A stretch of 64,000 nucleotides of DNA from Phormidesmis priestleyi Ana (GTDB lineage Bacteria > Cyanobacteriota > Cyanobacteriia > Phormidesmidales > Phormidesmidaceae), in contig LJZR01000019.1 in NCBI GenBank assembly GCA_001314865.1, forward strand, positions 1 to 64,000. The letters run 5' to 3'. The position numbers were made by a program, and so were the translations under genes. Shown here in pieces: positions 37,060-45,483 of the stretch; positions within the stretch are counted from its first letter, which is position 1; every line of letters starts with the position of its first letter. The notes beneath the pieces are model-generated. The model was not told the DNA's origin and ran no database searches. It saw nothing but the letters and a program-made list of their open reading frames with translations.

Positions 37060-38204
37060 CTTAGCGCCTGAATGATGTGCCGCAGCTTGCCTTCTTGAGC
37101 CTCAATGCTTTCAGTGAGCTTAAACTGTACCAAAGCTCGCATTAAATTATGCGTCGGGTGCCTTACCTTAAAATACAGGTTGCCCGCCAAATAATCGGTA
37201 AAGAATCTCAGCCCCAGCTCAAAGGCAATCAGCCGGATACCATCGTACAGATACTCGTAGTCTGCATCGGTTAAAAACGCCTTGGCAATAGGCAAATACC
37301 CCCGCAACATCGCCTGGGCTAGCTCAGCGTCAAACACCACATGCTGCCAGTCTTCAGTCTCTTCGCCTAAGGCGTTGCAGCTTGAGCGAAGGCAGTCGCC
37401 AATGTCGTAATGTATCAGCCCCGGCTTTAGTGTATCCAAATCAATCAGGCTCACCGCCGCCCCGTTATCCCCCATCATCATATTGTTGACCTTGGGATCA
37501 CCGTGAATGGGCCTCAGCTGCAAATGTTCAGCGGCCTTGGCTTTCTCTAGCACATGCGCCCAGCTTTTTCGCGCTTTAATAAACTCCAGGCAATAGTGAG
37601 TTTGGTCGGCTTGAGGGGGGGAGTCCTGATTGAGCTGAGTGAGCTGACTGAGCACCTGCTCGTACTGAGCCAAATAGGTCGGCGTAATATGAAACCCTGG
37701 CAGCGTATCTGCTAGCTTATGCACAGGCATTTGGCTAATCAACCGATGAAACATCGCCAACCCAGCGCCCACTGCTTCCGCTTGGGCTACATTTTCCACG
37801 GTTTCGCATACATGAGCATCTTCAATAAAGCTAATCGCCCGCCAGTATTCGCCGTTTTCATCGAGCCAAAAGTGTTTGCCCTGCTGCGTAGGTAACACTT
37901 GAGGCGTATCCCAACGGCAACCCAGCTCAGCGGCCTGTGTGCTCAAATGCTCGCTGAGCAGCACCATATTTTGAATCACCTGCTCAGGCTGGTGAAATAC
38001 CTGCTGATTGATCCGCTGAAGAACAAATCGCGCCGCTGCCGACTTTTCTACAGGCGACACCGTTACTAAAAAAGTGCTGTTAATATTACCGTTGCCCAAA
38101 GGCGATACTGACTTTACCTCAGCTGTTGAGCTAAACTGGCCAGCAATTTTCATCAGCTGCTCTACCTGAGGAAATGCCGTCGGAGGCACCATTGAAGACG
38201 TCAT
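37056..38204 (-). CDS. Aminoglycoside-phosphotransferase-fold kinase, NahK-like
   Basis: A 382-residue kinase with an APH/choline-kinase fold: PLGNGNINSTFLV (nucleotide loop), FVLQRINQQVF with the ATP-binding Lys position replaced by its surroundings, catalytic loop HGDPKVNNMMM and metal-binding LIDLDTLKPGLIHYDIGD. The pattern resembles N-acetylhexosamine 1-kinase (NahK). A small-molecule sugar kinase is the best guess; substrate is not shown by sequence. It is coupled by overlap to the DOMON-like gene. Confidence 0.8.
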   Translation of the reverse strand: MTSSMVPPTAFPQVEQLMKIAGQFSSTAEVKSVSPLGNGNINSTFLVTVSPVEKSAAARFVLQRINQQVFHQPEQVIQNMVLLSEHLSTQAAELGCRWDTPQVLPTQQGKHFWLDENGEYWRAISFIEDAHVCETVENVAQAEAVGAGLAMFHRLISQMPVHKLADTLPGFHITPTYLAQYEQVLSQLTQLNQDSPPQADQTHYCLEFIKARKSWAHVLEKAKAAEHLQLRPIHGDPKVNNMMMGDNGAAVSLIDLDTLKPGLIHYDIGDCLRSSCNALGEETEDWQHVVFDAELAQAMLRGYLPIAKAFLTDADYEYLYDGIRLIAFELGLRFFTDYLAGNLYFKVRHPTHNLMRALVQFKLTESIEAQEGKLRHIIQALR

Positions 38205-38244
38205 CGGATCAACTCCCTATGCTTTTAGCTTTTACGATACGCCG

Positions 38245-38730
38245 TTAAAAGACCCAGGCATCTAACGAGTAAGCCCCTGGCCCAAACACCATAATTAAAA
38301 CCAGCATTAGGCTAAAAATAAGCGCTTTTTCCATACTAGGCGGCTCCCCTTTGCGACCATCAGGCCCTTCATAGTACTCTCCTAACTCATATGGATCGGG
38401 CGCAATCAGCGGGTCTCCGTTCACCAGTTCCAAAAACAACGCATACAGCATGGATACTAAAATAGAAGCACTTGCAAACGGCGTCAGCAGACCTAGCATG
38501 AGGCCAAGCCCCCCAACTTCCATAAACCCGGCAGATAAAAAACAGAGTGGTAGAGGCGCACCGAGCGCTTCTGACCAGGTTTTCAGATTTTTGAGCTTTG
38601 GTAGTCCGTGCAAAATGAATAAAAAACCTACGACCGCTCGAAAAACTAGCAGCATGTAGCCTTGTGGTCCTTCTACAAAGCTGGGATACAGCGCCGATAT
38701 TGCAGACCATAAAATTCTTACCGTTTCCAA
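38245..38730 (-). CDS. DoxX family membrane protein
   Basis: A 161-residue protein with four helices and the DoxX marks LLVFRAVVGFLFILHGLPKL, AGFMEVGGLGLMLGLLTPFAS and a C-terminal hydrophobic helix. A polar insert (PYELGEYYEGPDGRKGEPPS) lies before the last helix. DoxX proteins are linked to quinone-related or oxidative-stress functions in various bacteria; the role here is unknown. It lies 40 bp upstream of the NahK-like gene on the same strand. Confidence 0.8.
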   Translation of the reverse strand: METVRILWSAISALYPSFVEGPQGYMLLVFRAVVGFLFILHGLPKLKNLKTWSEALGAPLPLCFLSAGFMEVGGLGLMLGLLTPFASASILVSMLYALFLELVNGDPLIAPDPYELGEYYEGPDGRKGEPPSMEKALIFSLMLVLIMVFGPGAYSLDAWVF

Positions 38731-38799
38731 AAAAAATCACTCCTAAGATTGTTGTTTATTTAAACTTCAGTTTAATTTCAGTCATTCGTTTTTTATCTG

Positions 38800-39738
38800 T
38801 CAATTTTGAACGAGCAAAATATTGTGTCCGTCGGGATCACGCCATAGCGCCCCCCTTTTAAAGGGCATCACGTTAGGCAAATCGATCACCTTAGGTGAAA
38901 CAAACTGTACCTGGTTAGATTCTTCGAGCACTTCGATAGCGGCGTCAATATCTTCTACCGCTAGCTCAAAGTGCATATGTACTAAATCACTGGTCTTTTG
39001 GTCGATAGGGAAGGGTCTAGCACCGGGTGGCGTCAGATAGTCTAAAAACTCTACGCCGAGTCGTCCTGTGGCTGGCGTTAGCGAGGTGACGATCACCTTT
39101 GCGCTAAACAGATTATCCATGGTCTCTTGCTTAATGCCGATATTGGTAAAGCTACCCTGATGCGTCAATCCGAGGGCATCTCTATATAAGGCTAGGCTAC
39201 GCTCGGTGCTAGAGATTGCGATCGCAGAATGGTCGATCCCTAAAAACAGCGTTTCCTGAGACTGCCAGTAATCTGGCCCTAATCCAGAAGGAAACTTGAG
39301 GAGTTCTAACGCATGGCCGTCGGTATCTCTGAACTTAAAAGCTTCAATATTGTTGGGCAGCGTTTGCGGTTCAGGCGAAATAGGGCTAAAAGAGAATCTT
39401 TTTAGCTGCGCATAGGCAGCGTTCATGTCACTGACAATAATGGCAAAATGCTGAAACCACAGGTCATTGCTTTTGCTATCAGCCGGTACGGGCCTAGCGT
39501 CAGCGCCCAAAAACTGCATCAGACGAACCGTTTCTTGACCTAGCTTCAGCGATACAATTCTGACTTGGGCATCGGGCACACCATATAAGTAGCTCGCTTC
39601 GTCGCCGCTGAGCACAGTATCAGACTCAACGGTAAAGTTAAAAGCACCCGTAAAAAAGTCGGTTGCCTGGCTAGCATCAGAGACGGTTAGGCCGATTGCT
39701 TGGACGGCTTGAATGCTTATACCGGCGGAAGACACCAT
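38800..39738 (-). CDS. VOC family protein with two glyoxalase-like domains
   Basis: A 312-residue protein with two vicinal-oxygen-chelate domains (about 10-145 and 170-310). The first shows VQAIGLTVSDASQATDFFTGAF and ends in FRDTDGHALELLKFP; the second shows GIDHSAIAISSTERSLALYRDALGL and ends in WRDPDGHNILLV. Candidate metal ligands (His/Glu) are present in both. Relatives include glyoxalases and ring-cleaving dioxygenases. The reaction is unknown. Confidence 0.82.
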   Translation of the reverse strand: MVSSAGISIQAVQAIGLTVSDASQATDFFTGAFNFTVESDTVLSGDEASYLYGVPDAQVRIVSLKLGQETVRLMQFLGADARPVPADSKSNDLWFQHFAIIVSDMNAAYAQLKRFSFSPISPEPQTLPNNIEAFKFRDTDGHALELLKFPSGLGPDYWQSQETLFLGIDHSAIAISSTERSLALYRDALGLTHQGSFTNIGIKQETMDNLFSAKVIVTSLTPATGRLGVEFLDYLTPPGARPFPIDQKTSDLVHMHFELAVEDIDAAIEVLEESNQVQFVSPKVIDLPNVMPFKRGALWRDPDGHNILLVQN

Positions 39739-39810
39739 AGATACCTGCTCCTACTGTGTGATTTTTACCCCCCATATTGTTGCATACTGTCGCTTTGAAT
39801 CAGGGTTAAG

Positions 39811-39873
39811 CAAAATTGACCGCAAAATTGACCGCAAAATTAACCGCAAATTTAACCGCGAAATTGACCGCGA
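39811..39873. repeat. 12-bp x5 tandem repeat upstream of the deacetylase
   Basis: Units of the type AAAATTGACCGC repeat with one or two changes (TTAACC variants) just before the deacetylase start. Confidence 0.88.
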
Positions 39874-39899
39874 AGTGTTTTATCCAAAGGGCCTAAAAG

Positions 39900-40748
39900 A
39901 TGGCATTTATGACGGCATTTATAAGGGCATTTAGGCAAACTACGAAGCGATCGCGCTACGGCTTGGCCGCAGGGCTGGGTCTGTTCATAGGATTGCTAAT
40001 AGTGAGCGGCGTAGCTGTGCTCACTCAGCCACGCTGGTTGTTTTCTGTAGCAACGCGCATTATGCCAGGTGCCCTCTATTCGGTGACACTGCCAGAGGAT
40101 GCGCCGCCCACCATTGCACTCACGATCGACGATGGCCCAAGTTCAGCGACAGCAGATATTTTGGCTGTGCTGGCTCGATACGATGCTAAAGCGACTTTTT
40201 TTAATATCAGCGATCGCTTACCAGGCCATGAAGAAACCATTATCCAATCGCTGGCCGCTGGTCATGAACTGGGCAACCATCTCACCGCAGACGAGCCCAG
40301 CATCCGCCTAAGCCCAGTAGATTTTGAGCGCAGCTTACTCACTGCTCAGGCCGTTTGGACACCTTACTTGCACCAGACCGCCCCTAAGCACCCGTCACAA
40401 CCAGCAACGCTTCGCTGGCTCCGTCCCGGCATGGGATTTTACAACTCAGCCATGGTCAACACAGCGAAGCGTCACGGCTATCAACTCGTGCTAGGCTCTG
40501 TCTTTCCTTACGACACGCATGTGCCTTCTGTTCAATTTGCCAATGCTTTTATCCTACGCAACGTCAACCCAGGAGACATCATTGTGCTACATGATGGAGA
40601 GGCCCTAGATCCTCCTCAGCAGATCAGCCGAGGGCAGCGCACCGTCATCACCTTAGAAAAAATACTGCCAGTGCTAAAAGCCCGAGGGTATAAAATTACA
40701 ACCGTTAGCGAACTTCTCTCGGCAGCTGAGGCATCACTAAGTTTCTAA
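39900..40748 (+). CDS. Polysaccharide deacetylase (NodB homology) family protein
   Basis: A 282-residue protein with an N-terminal membrane anchor (about 22-45) and a NodB domain: LTIDDGPSS, ATFFNISDRLPGHEE, GHELGNHLT (the HxxxH-type metal motif in this variant), LRPGMGFYN and IIVLHDGEA. It would act outside the cytoplasmic membrane, removing acetyl groups from an N-acetylated glycan. The start region ATGGCATTT recurs three times with a 12-bp period (39900-39935), so ATG 39909 is also possible. Its last 12 bp overlap the 3' end of the convergent kinase gene. Confidence 0.85.
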   Translation: MAFMTAFIRAFRQTTKRSRYGLAAGLGLFIGLLIVSGVAVLTQPRWLFSVATRIMPGALYSVTLPEDAPPTIALTIDDGPSSATADILAVLARYDAKATFFNISDRLPGHEETIIQSLAAGHELGNHLTADEPSIRLSPVDFERSLLTAQAVWTPYLHQTAPKHPSQPATLRWLRPGMGFYNSAMVNTAKRHGYQLVLGSVFPYDTHVPSVQFANAFILRNVNPGDIIVLHDGEALDPPQQISRGQRTVITLEKILPVLKARGYKITTVSELLSAAEASLSF

Positions 40749-42350
40749 ATCCACAGTTTTCAAATCCACAGTTTTCAAATCCACAGTTTTCAAATCCACA
40801 GTTTTAGAATCCACGGTTTTCAAATCCACGGTTTTCAAATCCACGGTTTTAGAATCCACGGTTTTAGAATCCACAGTTTTCAAATCCACAGCTTCCAGCG
40901 GTAGGAAAATGGTAAAAGTCGAGCCCTGGCCGACAGCGCTAGTAACCCTTACCTCACCCCGATGCGCTTGGACAATCTGCTGCATAATCGCCAGCCCCAA
41001 CCCTAATCCTCCAGTTGCCTTAGTTCGTTTGGCATCAACCCGATAAAACCGCTCAAAAATCAAAGACAACGATTCTTTCGGAATACCAATGCCACTATCC
41101 TGCACCTCCAGAACGGCCTGATCCTTGCATGAGTATAGATGCAAGTGAATATGTCCTCCAGCAGGCGTATAGCGCCAGGCATTAGTAAAGAGATTAGTGA
41201 CGGCCTGATGCAGTAGGTGGGGGTTAGCGTTTACGGTGAGAGGAACAGTGGGTAAGTCGGCAGATAGGGTCAGTTGATGTGCCGCCACCTCAGTTTGCCA
41301 ATCAACTACCCATTGGGACACCAACTTCGTAAGATCCACCCTTTGCACATCTTGCGCCGCTAAGAGGCTTTCATGGCGAGCCAAAAAGAGCAACGCCTTG
41401 ACCAGGGTACTCATTCGTTTGGTTAGGCTCACAATGTTTTCCAGGCGGGAGCGAATATCGCTAGAATAATCAGCAGGTTCAAGAAAATCTGCCTCCGAGT
41501 CGTCTAGGGCCATGAGTCCGACTTGGGCATTGCTGAGCACAGCGGCCAGCGGCGCCCGAAGTTCGTGGGAGGCGTCGGCGGTAAACCGCTGTAGTTGGTT
41601 ACAGGCATTTTCTAGGCGATGGTTCGCGGTTTTGAGATGGGCTTCGCGATCGGCCAATTCTCGCTCTAGCTGGTGGAACAAACGGACGGCAAAAAGAGCT
41701 GCCAATAGGCTGATGATGGCTAGCAAACACAGAGCCAACCAGGCTGTTTGCTGATAGCGATCGCGGTGTTGAATACGCTGAGCCAGCAACGCTTCTTCGA
41801 CCTCTGTAAAACGGTCAATCGCAGCGCGGGCCATATCCATTGTTTCTTTGCCCTCTTCCAACCAATCGTAGAGGTCGGCAGCAGGCACCTTGGTATCGGG
41901 TTCTCCTGAAATCTGTTGTAGGCTTCGTTTCAGAGAGAGCTTTTGTTGAAAAATGGTTAGGTTGTCGTCTGTCAGGCGACGAATTTCTTGGATCTGTTGT
42001 ACCTGGGGTGGGTTGTCACCAACCAGCGATTCAAGGCGGTCAAGAGAACCCGGAATTTCTACCTGAGCCGACTGGTAAGGTTCCAAAAACTCTTCCCGTT
42101 GGGTCAGGCCGTAGCCGCGCACACCCGTTTCGGCATCAACCAGAGCATTCGCTAACTGCTTGGTTTCTAGCCGCACCATTTGCGTATGTTGAATCCAGGT
42201 TTCATCTTCTGCCAGGCTGGCTTTGAGCCAGGCAAAGGCTGACAAAGTAGTCAGCAAACAGGTCACAGGGATGGCAATAATGATGGCTCCCCGCACTCGA
42301 ATAGGTAAAGGTTGCCATAAGTGAGAAAGCCGTCGAGCCAAGCCTGCCAT
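40737..42350 (-). CDS. CHASE3 sensor histidine kinase with a pentapeptide-repeat tail
   Basis: A 537-residue kinase. A first membrane helix (about 20-40), CHASE3 sensor (ALVDAETGVRGYGLTQREEFLEPY), second helix (about 205-225), then HisKA with phospho-acceptor ASHELRAPLAAVLSNAQ and HATPase with NLFTNAWRYT, DSGIGIPKE, FERFYRVD and GLGLGLAIMQQIV. The catalytic domain ends near EAVDL. About ten copies of the pentapeptide TVD(L/S)K follow, encoded by a 15-bp tandem repeat and ending with the stop. The coupled regulator lies 3 bp upstream. Similar pairs include the RppA/RppB type. Confidence 0.9.
   Translation of the reverse strand: MAGLARRLSHLWQPLPIRVRGAIIIAIPVTCLLTTLSAFAWLKASLAEDETWIQHTQMVRLETKQLANALVDAETGVRGYGLTQREEFLEPYQSAQVEIPGSLDRLESLVGDNPPQVQQIQEIRRLTDDNLTIFQQKLSLKRSLQQISGEPDTKVPAADLYDWLEEGKETMDMARAAIDRFTEVEEALLAQRIQHRDRYQQTAWLALCLLAIISLLAALFAVRLFHQLERELADREAHLKTANHRLENACNQLQRFTADASHELRAPLAAVLSNAQVGLMALDDSEADFLEPADYSSDIRSRLENIVSLTKRMSTLVKALLFLARHESLLAAQDVQRVDLTKLVSQWVVDWQTEVAAHQLTLSADLPTVPLTVNANPHLLHQAVTNLFTNAWRYTPAGGHIHLHLYSCKDQAVLEVQDSGIGIPKESLSLIFERFYRVDAKRTKATGGLGLGLAIMQQIVQAHRGEVRVTSAVGQGSTFTIFLPLEAVDLKTVDSKTVDSKTVDLKTVDLKTVDSKTVDLKTVDLKTVDLKTVDLET
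40748..40897. repeat. 15-bp x10 tandem repeat encoding the kinase tail
   Basis: Ten units of AATCCAC(A/G)GTTTT(C/A)(A/G) with few changes run from the CHASE3-kinase stop region into its coding sequence. Two base changes define three sub-blocks (ACAG, ACGG, ACAG), suggesting stepwise expansion. Confidence 0.95.
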
Positions 42351-42353
42351 AGG

Positions 42354-43031
42354 TTAAGACGCAGGGGGTTGAAAACAGTAACCGGCTCCATAGACGGTTT
42401 CAATCCAGGTATGGGCGTCCAACACTCGGAGTCGCTGTCGTAACCGCTTAATTCGGGCTGTTACGGCATTACTTTCAGGTTCTGATCCCCATTCCCAGAG
42501 GCTCTGTTCAATTTGGTCATGGGTGAGTACCTGCCGGGGATGGCGCAGCATGTACTCCAGCAGTTGAAAGTCACGGCTGGAAAGTTTCAGGCTATGGTCG
42601 CCCCGTTCAACTCGCATGTTGTCGAGATGTAGCACCAGGTCTGCCACCTGTAGCTGGTCACCGCACCAAAGCGGAGAACGGCGGCGCAAGGCTCGGACTC
42701 TAGCCAATAATTCGGCTACATCCACGGGTTTCACTAAGTAGTCATCAGCCCCGGCATCTAGGCCCTTCACTTTATCGGCGATGGTATCTTTAGCCGTCAG
42801 CATCAAAATGGGAGCCGCCTTACCCACCTGGCGATAGTACTGGCAGAGGGAAATACCATCCTCCCCCGGCAGCATCCAGTCGAAAATCAACAGGTCGTAT
42901 TCCTTTTCGTCCATCAACCAGCGGGCGGTGGTGCCATCTTCTACCCCATCCACCACATGCCCCGTATGAGTCAGGGCAGCTTGCAAGGGTTCGAGTTGGT
43001 CAGAGTCGTCTTCGACAAGCAAAATACGCAT
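42354..43031 (-). CDS. OmpR/PhoB-family response regulator
   Basis: A receiver domain (MRILLVEDDSDQ, phosphoacceptor Asp in LLIFDWMLPGEDG, MLTAKD, VKPVDVAELLARV) followed by a winged-helix output domain (LSSRDFQLLEYMLRHPRQVLTHDQI, NAVTARIKRLRQRL, VYGAGYCF). ATG 43031 is preferred to TTG 43040. It is followed by the CHASE3 kinase gene 3 bp later and preceded by a small periplasmic protein gene, so all three probably form one operon. Closest in memory to RppA-type regulators. Confidence 0.9.
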   Translation of the reverse strand: MRILLVEDDSDQLEPLQAALTHTGHVVDGVEDGTTARWLMDEKEYDLLIFDWMLPGEDGISLCQYYRQVGKAAPILMLTAKDTIADKVKGLDAGADDYLVKPVDVAELLARVRALRRRSPLWCGDQLQVADLVLHLDNMRVERGDHSLKLSSRDFQLLEYMLRHPRQVLTHDQIEQSLWEWGSEPESNAVTARIKRLRQRLRVLDAHTWIETVYGAGYCFQPPAS

Positions 43032-43049
43032 GGGGAACAAAGGGGATGG

Positions 43050-43331
43050 TTATGGCGTGACATGAACCGTAAAGGCATCGAATTCGCTACCTTCAAATTC
43101 GCCTGTGATAGTAGCGCGATCGCCTACCGCCACATAGCTGACGGTATTGTCGCCGTAGATATCCCAGGTATCAACTCGAAAAGCGCGATCGCCCGTGTTA
43201 AACCGAAACCCATCTTCCCAAACCTTCTCTACAGTACCCGTTTGGGTAGTTTGAGCATGACCTACATGTGGTAGTGCTGCCGCTACACCGATGCCGCCAG
43301 CAATTAAGCCAAACACGATAAGACGATTCAT
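43050..43331 (-). CDS. Small periplasmic OB-fold-like protein
   Basis: About 93 residues from ATG 43331: a signal peptide (LIVFGLIAGGIGVAAALPHVGHA) and a compact beta domain with GTVEKVWEDGFRFNTGDRAFRVDTWD, YVAVGDRATITGEFEG and FTVHVTP. The strand pattern fits a periplasmic OB fold. It lies 18 bp before the OmpR-type regulator gene, so it may be an accessory sensor or a regulated product of this two-component system. ATG 43379 is a less likely start. Confidence 0.75.
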   Translation of the reverse strand: MNRLIVFGLIAGGIGVAAALPHVGHAQTTQTGTVEKVWEDGFRFNTGDRAFRVDTWDIYGDNTVSYVAVGDRATITGEFEGSEFDAFTVHVTP

Positions 43332-44302
43332 TACAATACTCCGTGAAGTAAACGAAACAAGCTCAATGGAATAATCCAAGTGAATGAAACAACCCTATCA
43401 AAGGAGTATGACCCAAATATGACAGTAAGTTTTTTATCTGCGTGTGCCAGCGAAAATTGCTGGTTTTACAGTTGTTTTTATAATATTGCTTTTCACAATT
43501 TCCACAACATTGGTCTTCTATGCCAACGCCCCGTTTGGAAAGTGTCCTAAGAAGGGAGTGATGAAACATAAAAAGTGATTTGGAACTTCTGTGGCCTCTA
43601 CGCTTTTTGGGTGGGCTGAATATAGCTATTTGCCTTTACGATGGCTGGTCTGTGGGACAGCAGATGCGATTGCCTGTCTGCCATCTCCTCGTTTTTACAC
43701 CTCAGTCATCGCAGGCTTTAAAGTAACTCTTCTGATTCTCTTAACTTGAGCGTACCGCACTCAGAGGTATCAACCAAATCGAAAACTCGAAACAGCAACC
43801 CCCCCAAACAATGTATTGTAGTGACCCCCAAAATGAGGACAGCCCTGAGAGAGAGTGATCTGTAGTCCATAAGGGGGCAGAGATCAGGGCAAATAATCCA
43901 GGAAATTACGGTAGCGAATTTAAGGTTAAAGTTGTATTGGAGAGGATTGGTGGTAAACGCAGTGTCAGCAAAGCGAGCCGCGCTCATAAGGTTGCAGCCA
44001 TTGCCTAAGACCTTAAATGGCTTCTATGGGGTTTTTACGGAAACAGATATCAAATTTGGTTGCTTTCAACTTAGGAATGGGAACAATTATCTACGTGTAG
44101 TGCGAAAGTGGTGCGAAAGTAGTGCGAAAGAGTAAGTGTAGTGTGAAAGAGAAAGTCGCTTTAAAGGCTTTTCCTTTTGTTCGTTTAGACTTTTGCAAAG
44201 CCGTTGTGTTTCAGCTTTTGAGACATCTCTATTGCTCGTTTTCGGTACTAATGCCTCGCAGGTTCACTTCTCCCATATCCATTACTTTGCATTTGTATAA
44301 AT
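43332..44302. other. Region of about 970 bp with an IS3 relic and promoters
   Basis: The interval between the OB-fold gene and the outer-membrane-type gene contains an IS3-family relic (43817-43996), GTGCGAAAG-type short repeats near 44098-44160 and little else. A 53-codon frame (43591-43749) has hydrophobic content but no support. Confidence 0.5.
43817..43996 (+). pseudogene. IS3-family remnant: inverted-repeat end plus OrfA N-terminal piece
   Basis: TGTAGTGACCCCCAAAA at 43817 resembles the left terminal repeat of IS3-family elements. In the frame after it, residues NYGSEFKVKVVLERIGGKR and SVSKASRAHKV match the start of OrfA (the HTH part of IS3 transposases), and then a stop ends the frame at 43994-43996. 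The expected ATG appears to have become AGG (near 43886). No OrfB sequence was found downstream, so the element is a decayed fragment. Confidence 0.55.
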
Positions 44303-45361
44303 ATGAAAAATAACATGTACAGAAAAGCTGTTGCTGGCATGGGGTTAGCAGTTCCACTATTGCTCACAGGCGCAGTTTCTAAGTCCGTAGCTAACCCCAT
44401 AAGCTTGATGGAGAGTCAACTGTTAGCGTCTCAGCCCATCGGCGATACTTTTCAGGGTGAACCAACGATTTCAGAGCGTGCAATTGCCGATGTGGTCACT
44501 CGTTCACTCACCGATGTACCTGATCCTGTCCAAGGGTTTTCCCCCCGCCGCGCCAACATGGCTCCCGTTACAACTGCGCAGCAAACTTTACCTAGCGTTG
44601 CTCAAGGTCCCTCCGAGGATACATTTTCTCCCCCTACAAATGAAGATATTCGGCAGCAACTGCTGATTGATCCTGATACTAATTTCTCTCGCCCCTTGCC
44701 GATTCCCTCTTCTACCTTTCTTACGCCCTCTGCCTATGGTGCAGACTGGGGTGATGCCTTTGTGGGTGTCTCAGGCGCGACGGGGGGGAATGTTCGCAGT
44801 ACTTTAGATGGTTCTGCTGTGGTGGGTGTAGGCCTCGGCGATGCCGTCGAAAATGTGGGTATTGAGCTGACGACCGCCATTATCAGCTTAGATGGCTTTG
44901 CAGAAGACGGTACGGTTGGCTTTAAGCTGCACAAGATTTTTCCTCAGGCCAATCACTTGGGGGTGGCCGTTGGCTGGTCTAATCCTATTAAGTGGGGGGC
45001 TGCCGAGACTGAACCTGATACATTCTATGGCGTGGTTACTCAGCGGTTCGACTTGCGCAGTGGCCAATCCAACCCCCTGCCATTAACTACCTCTCTTGGT
45101 GTAGGCACCGGCGAGTTTCGCTCTACGGGTGCTATCAGCGCAGATAATAATGCGCTGAATGTTTTTGGCAGCGTGGGCCTACGTGTTGTCCCCGATGTCT
45201 CTATTATTTCCAACTGGACCGGCAGTGGTCTCGGCTTAGGGATCTCGGCAACGCCTTTAGACACGCCTTTGGTGGTGACGGCAGGTGTTTCGGATATTAC
45301 TGATAATACTGCCGATGGTACTCGCTTTATTGGTTCTTTGGGCTACAGCTTCAGCTTCTAA
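44303..45361 (+). CDS. Secreted, probable outer-membrane beta-barrel protein of unknown function
   Basis: A 352-residue protein with a signal peptide (AVAGMGLAVPLLLTGAVSKSVA). A disordered region of about 110 residues follows, holding two DTF-x-PT motifs (GDTFQGEPT, EDTFSPPT). From about residue 145 the sequence is Gly-rich with alternating strands (FVGVSGATGGNVRSTLDG, GVGLGDAVENVGIELTTAI and others), ending in the aromatic GYSFSF. The final Phe and strand pattern fit an outer-membrane beta-barrel. No named family recognised. The following gene shares the DTF-x-PT motif. It is preceded by a promoter-sized space after the IS relic. Confidence 0.7.
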   Translation: MKNNMYRKAVAGMGLAVPLLLTGAVSKSVANPISLMESQLLASQPIGDTFQGEPTISERAIADVVTRSLTDVPDPVQGFSPRRANMAPVTTAQQTLPSVAQGPSEDTFSPPTNEDIRQQLLIDPDTNFSRPLPIPSSTFLTPSAYGADWGDAFVGVSGATGGNVRSTLDGSAVVGVGLGDAVENVGIELTTAIISLDGFAEDGTVGFKLHKIFPQANHLGVAVGWSNPIKWGAAETEPDTFYGVVTQRFDLRSGQSNPLPLTTSLGVGTGEFRSTGAISADNNALNVFGSVGLRVVPDVSIISNWTGSGLGLGISATPLDTPLVVTAGVSDITDNTADGTRFIGSLGYSFSF

Positions 45362-45483
45362 CAACAGCTTTTAAAGTGATATTAAAGCGTCCTTTTCTGG
45401 CAACTTTCATTTGTAATTTTACAGCCACAGTGCTTGACAAGCCTAACGTGGTTAGTCATCCATTCCTACGAGATTTTTAACCC

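Noticed and set aside
43363-43569. 68-codon minus-strand frame before the OB-fold gene
   Set aside because: Cys/Asn-rich sequence with no signal or domain; it overlaps the likely promoter of the two-component operon.
43591-43749. 53-codon plus-strand frame with hydrophobic residues, GTG start
   Set aside because: Short, no homologous pattern recognised, no ribosome site, and located in a region with a decayed IS.
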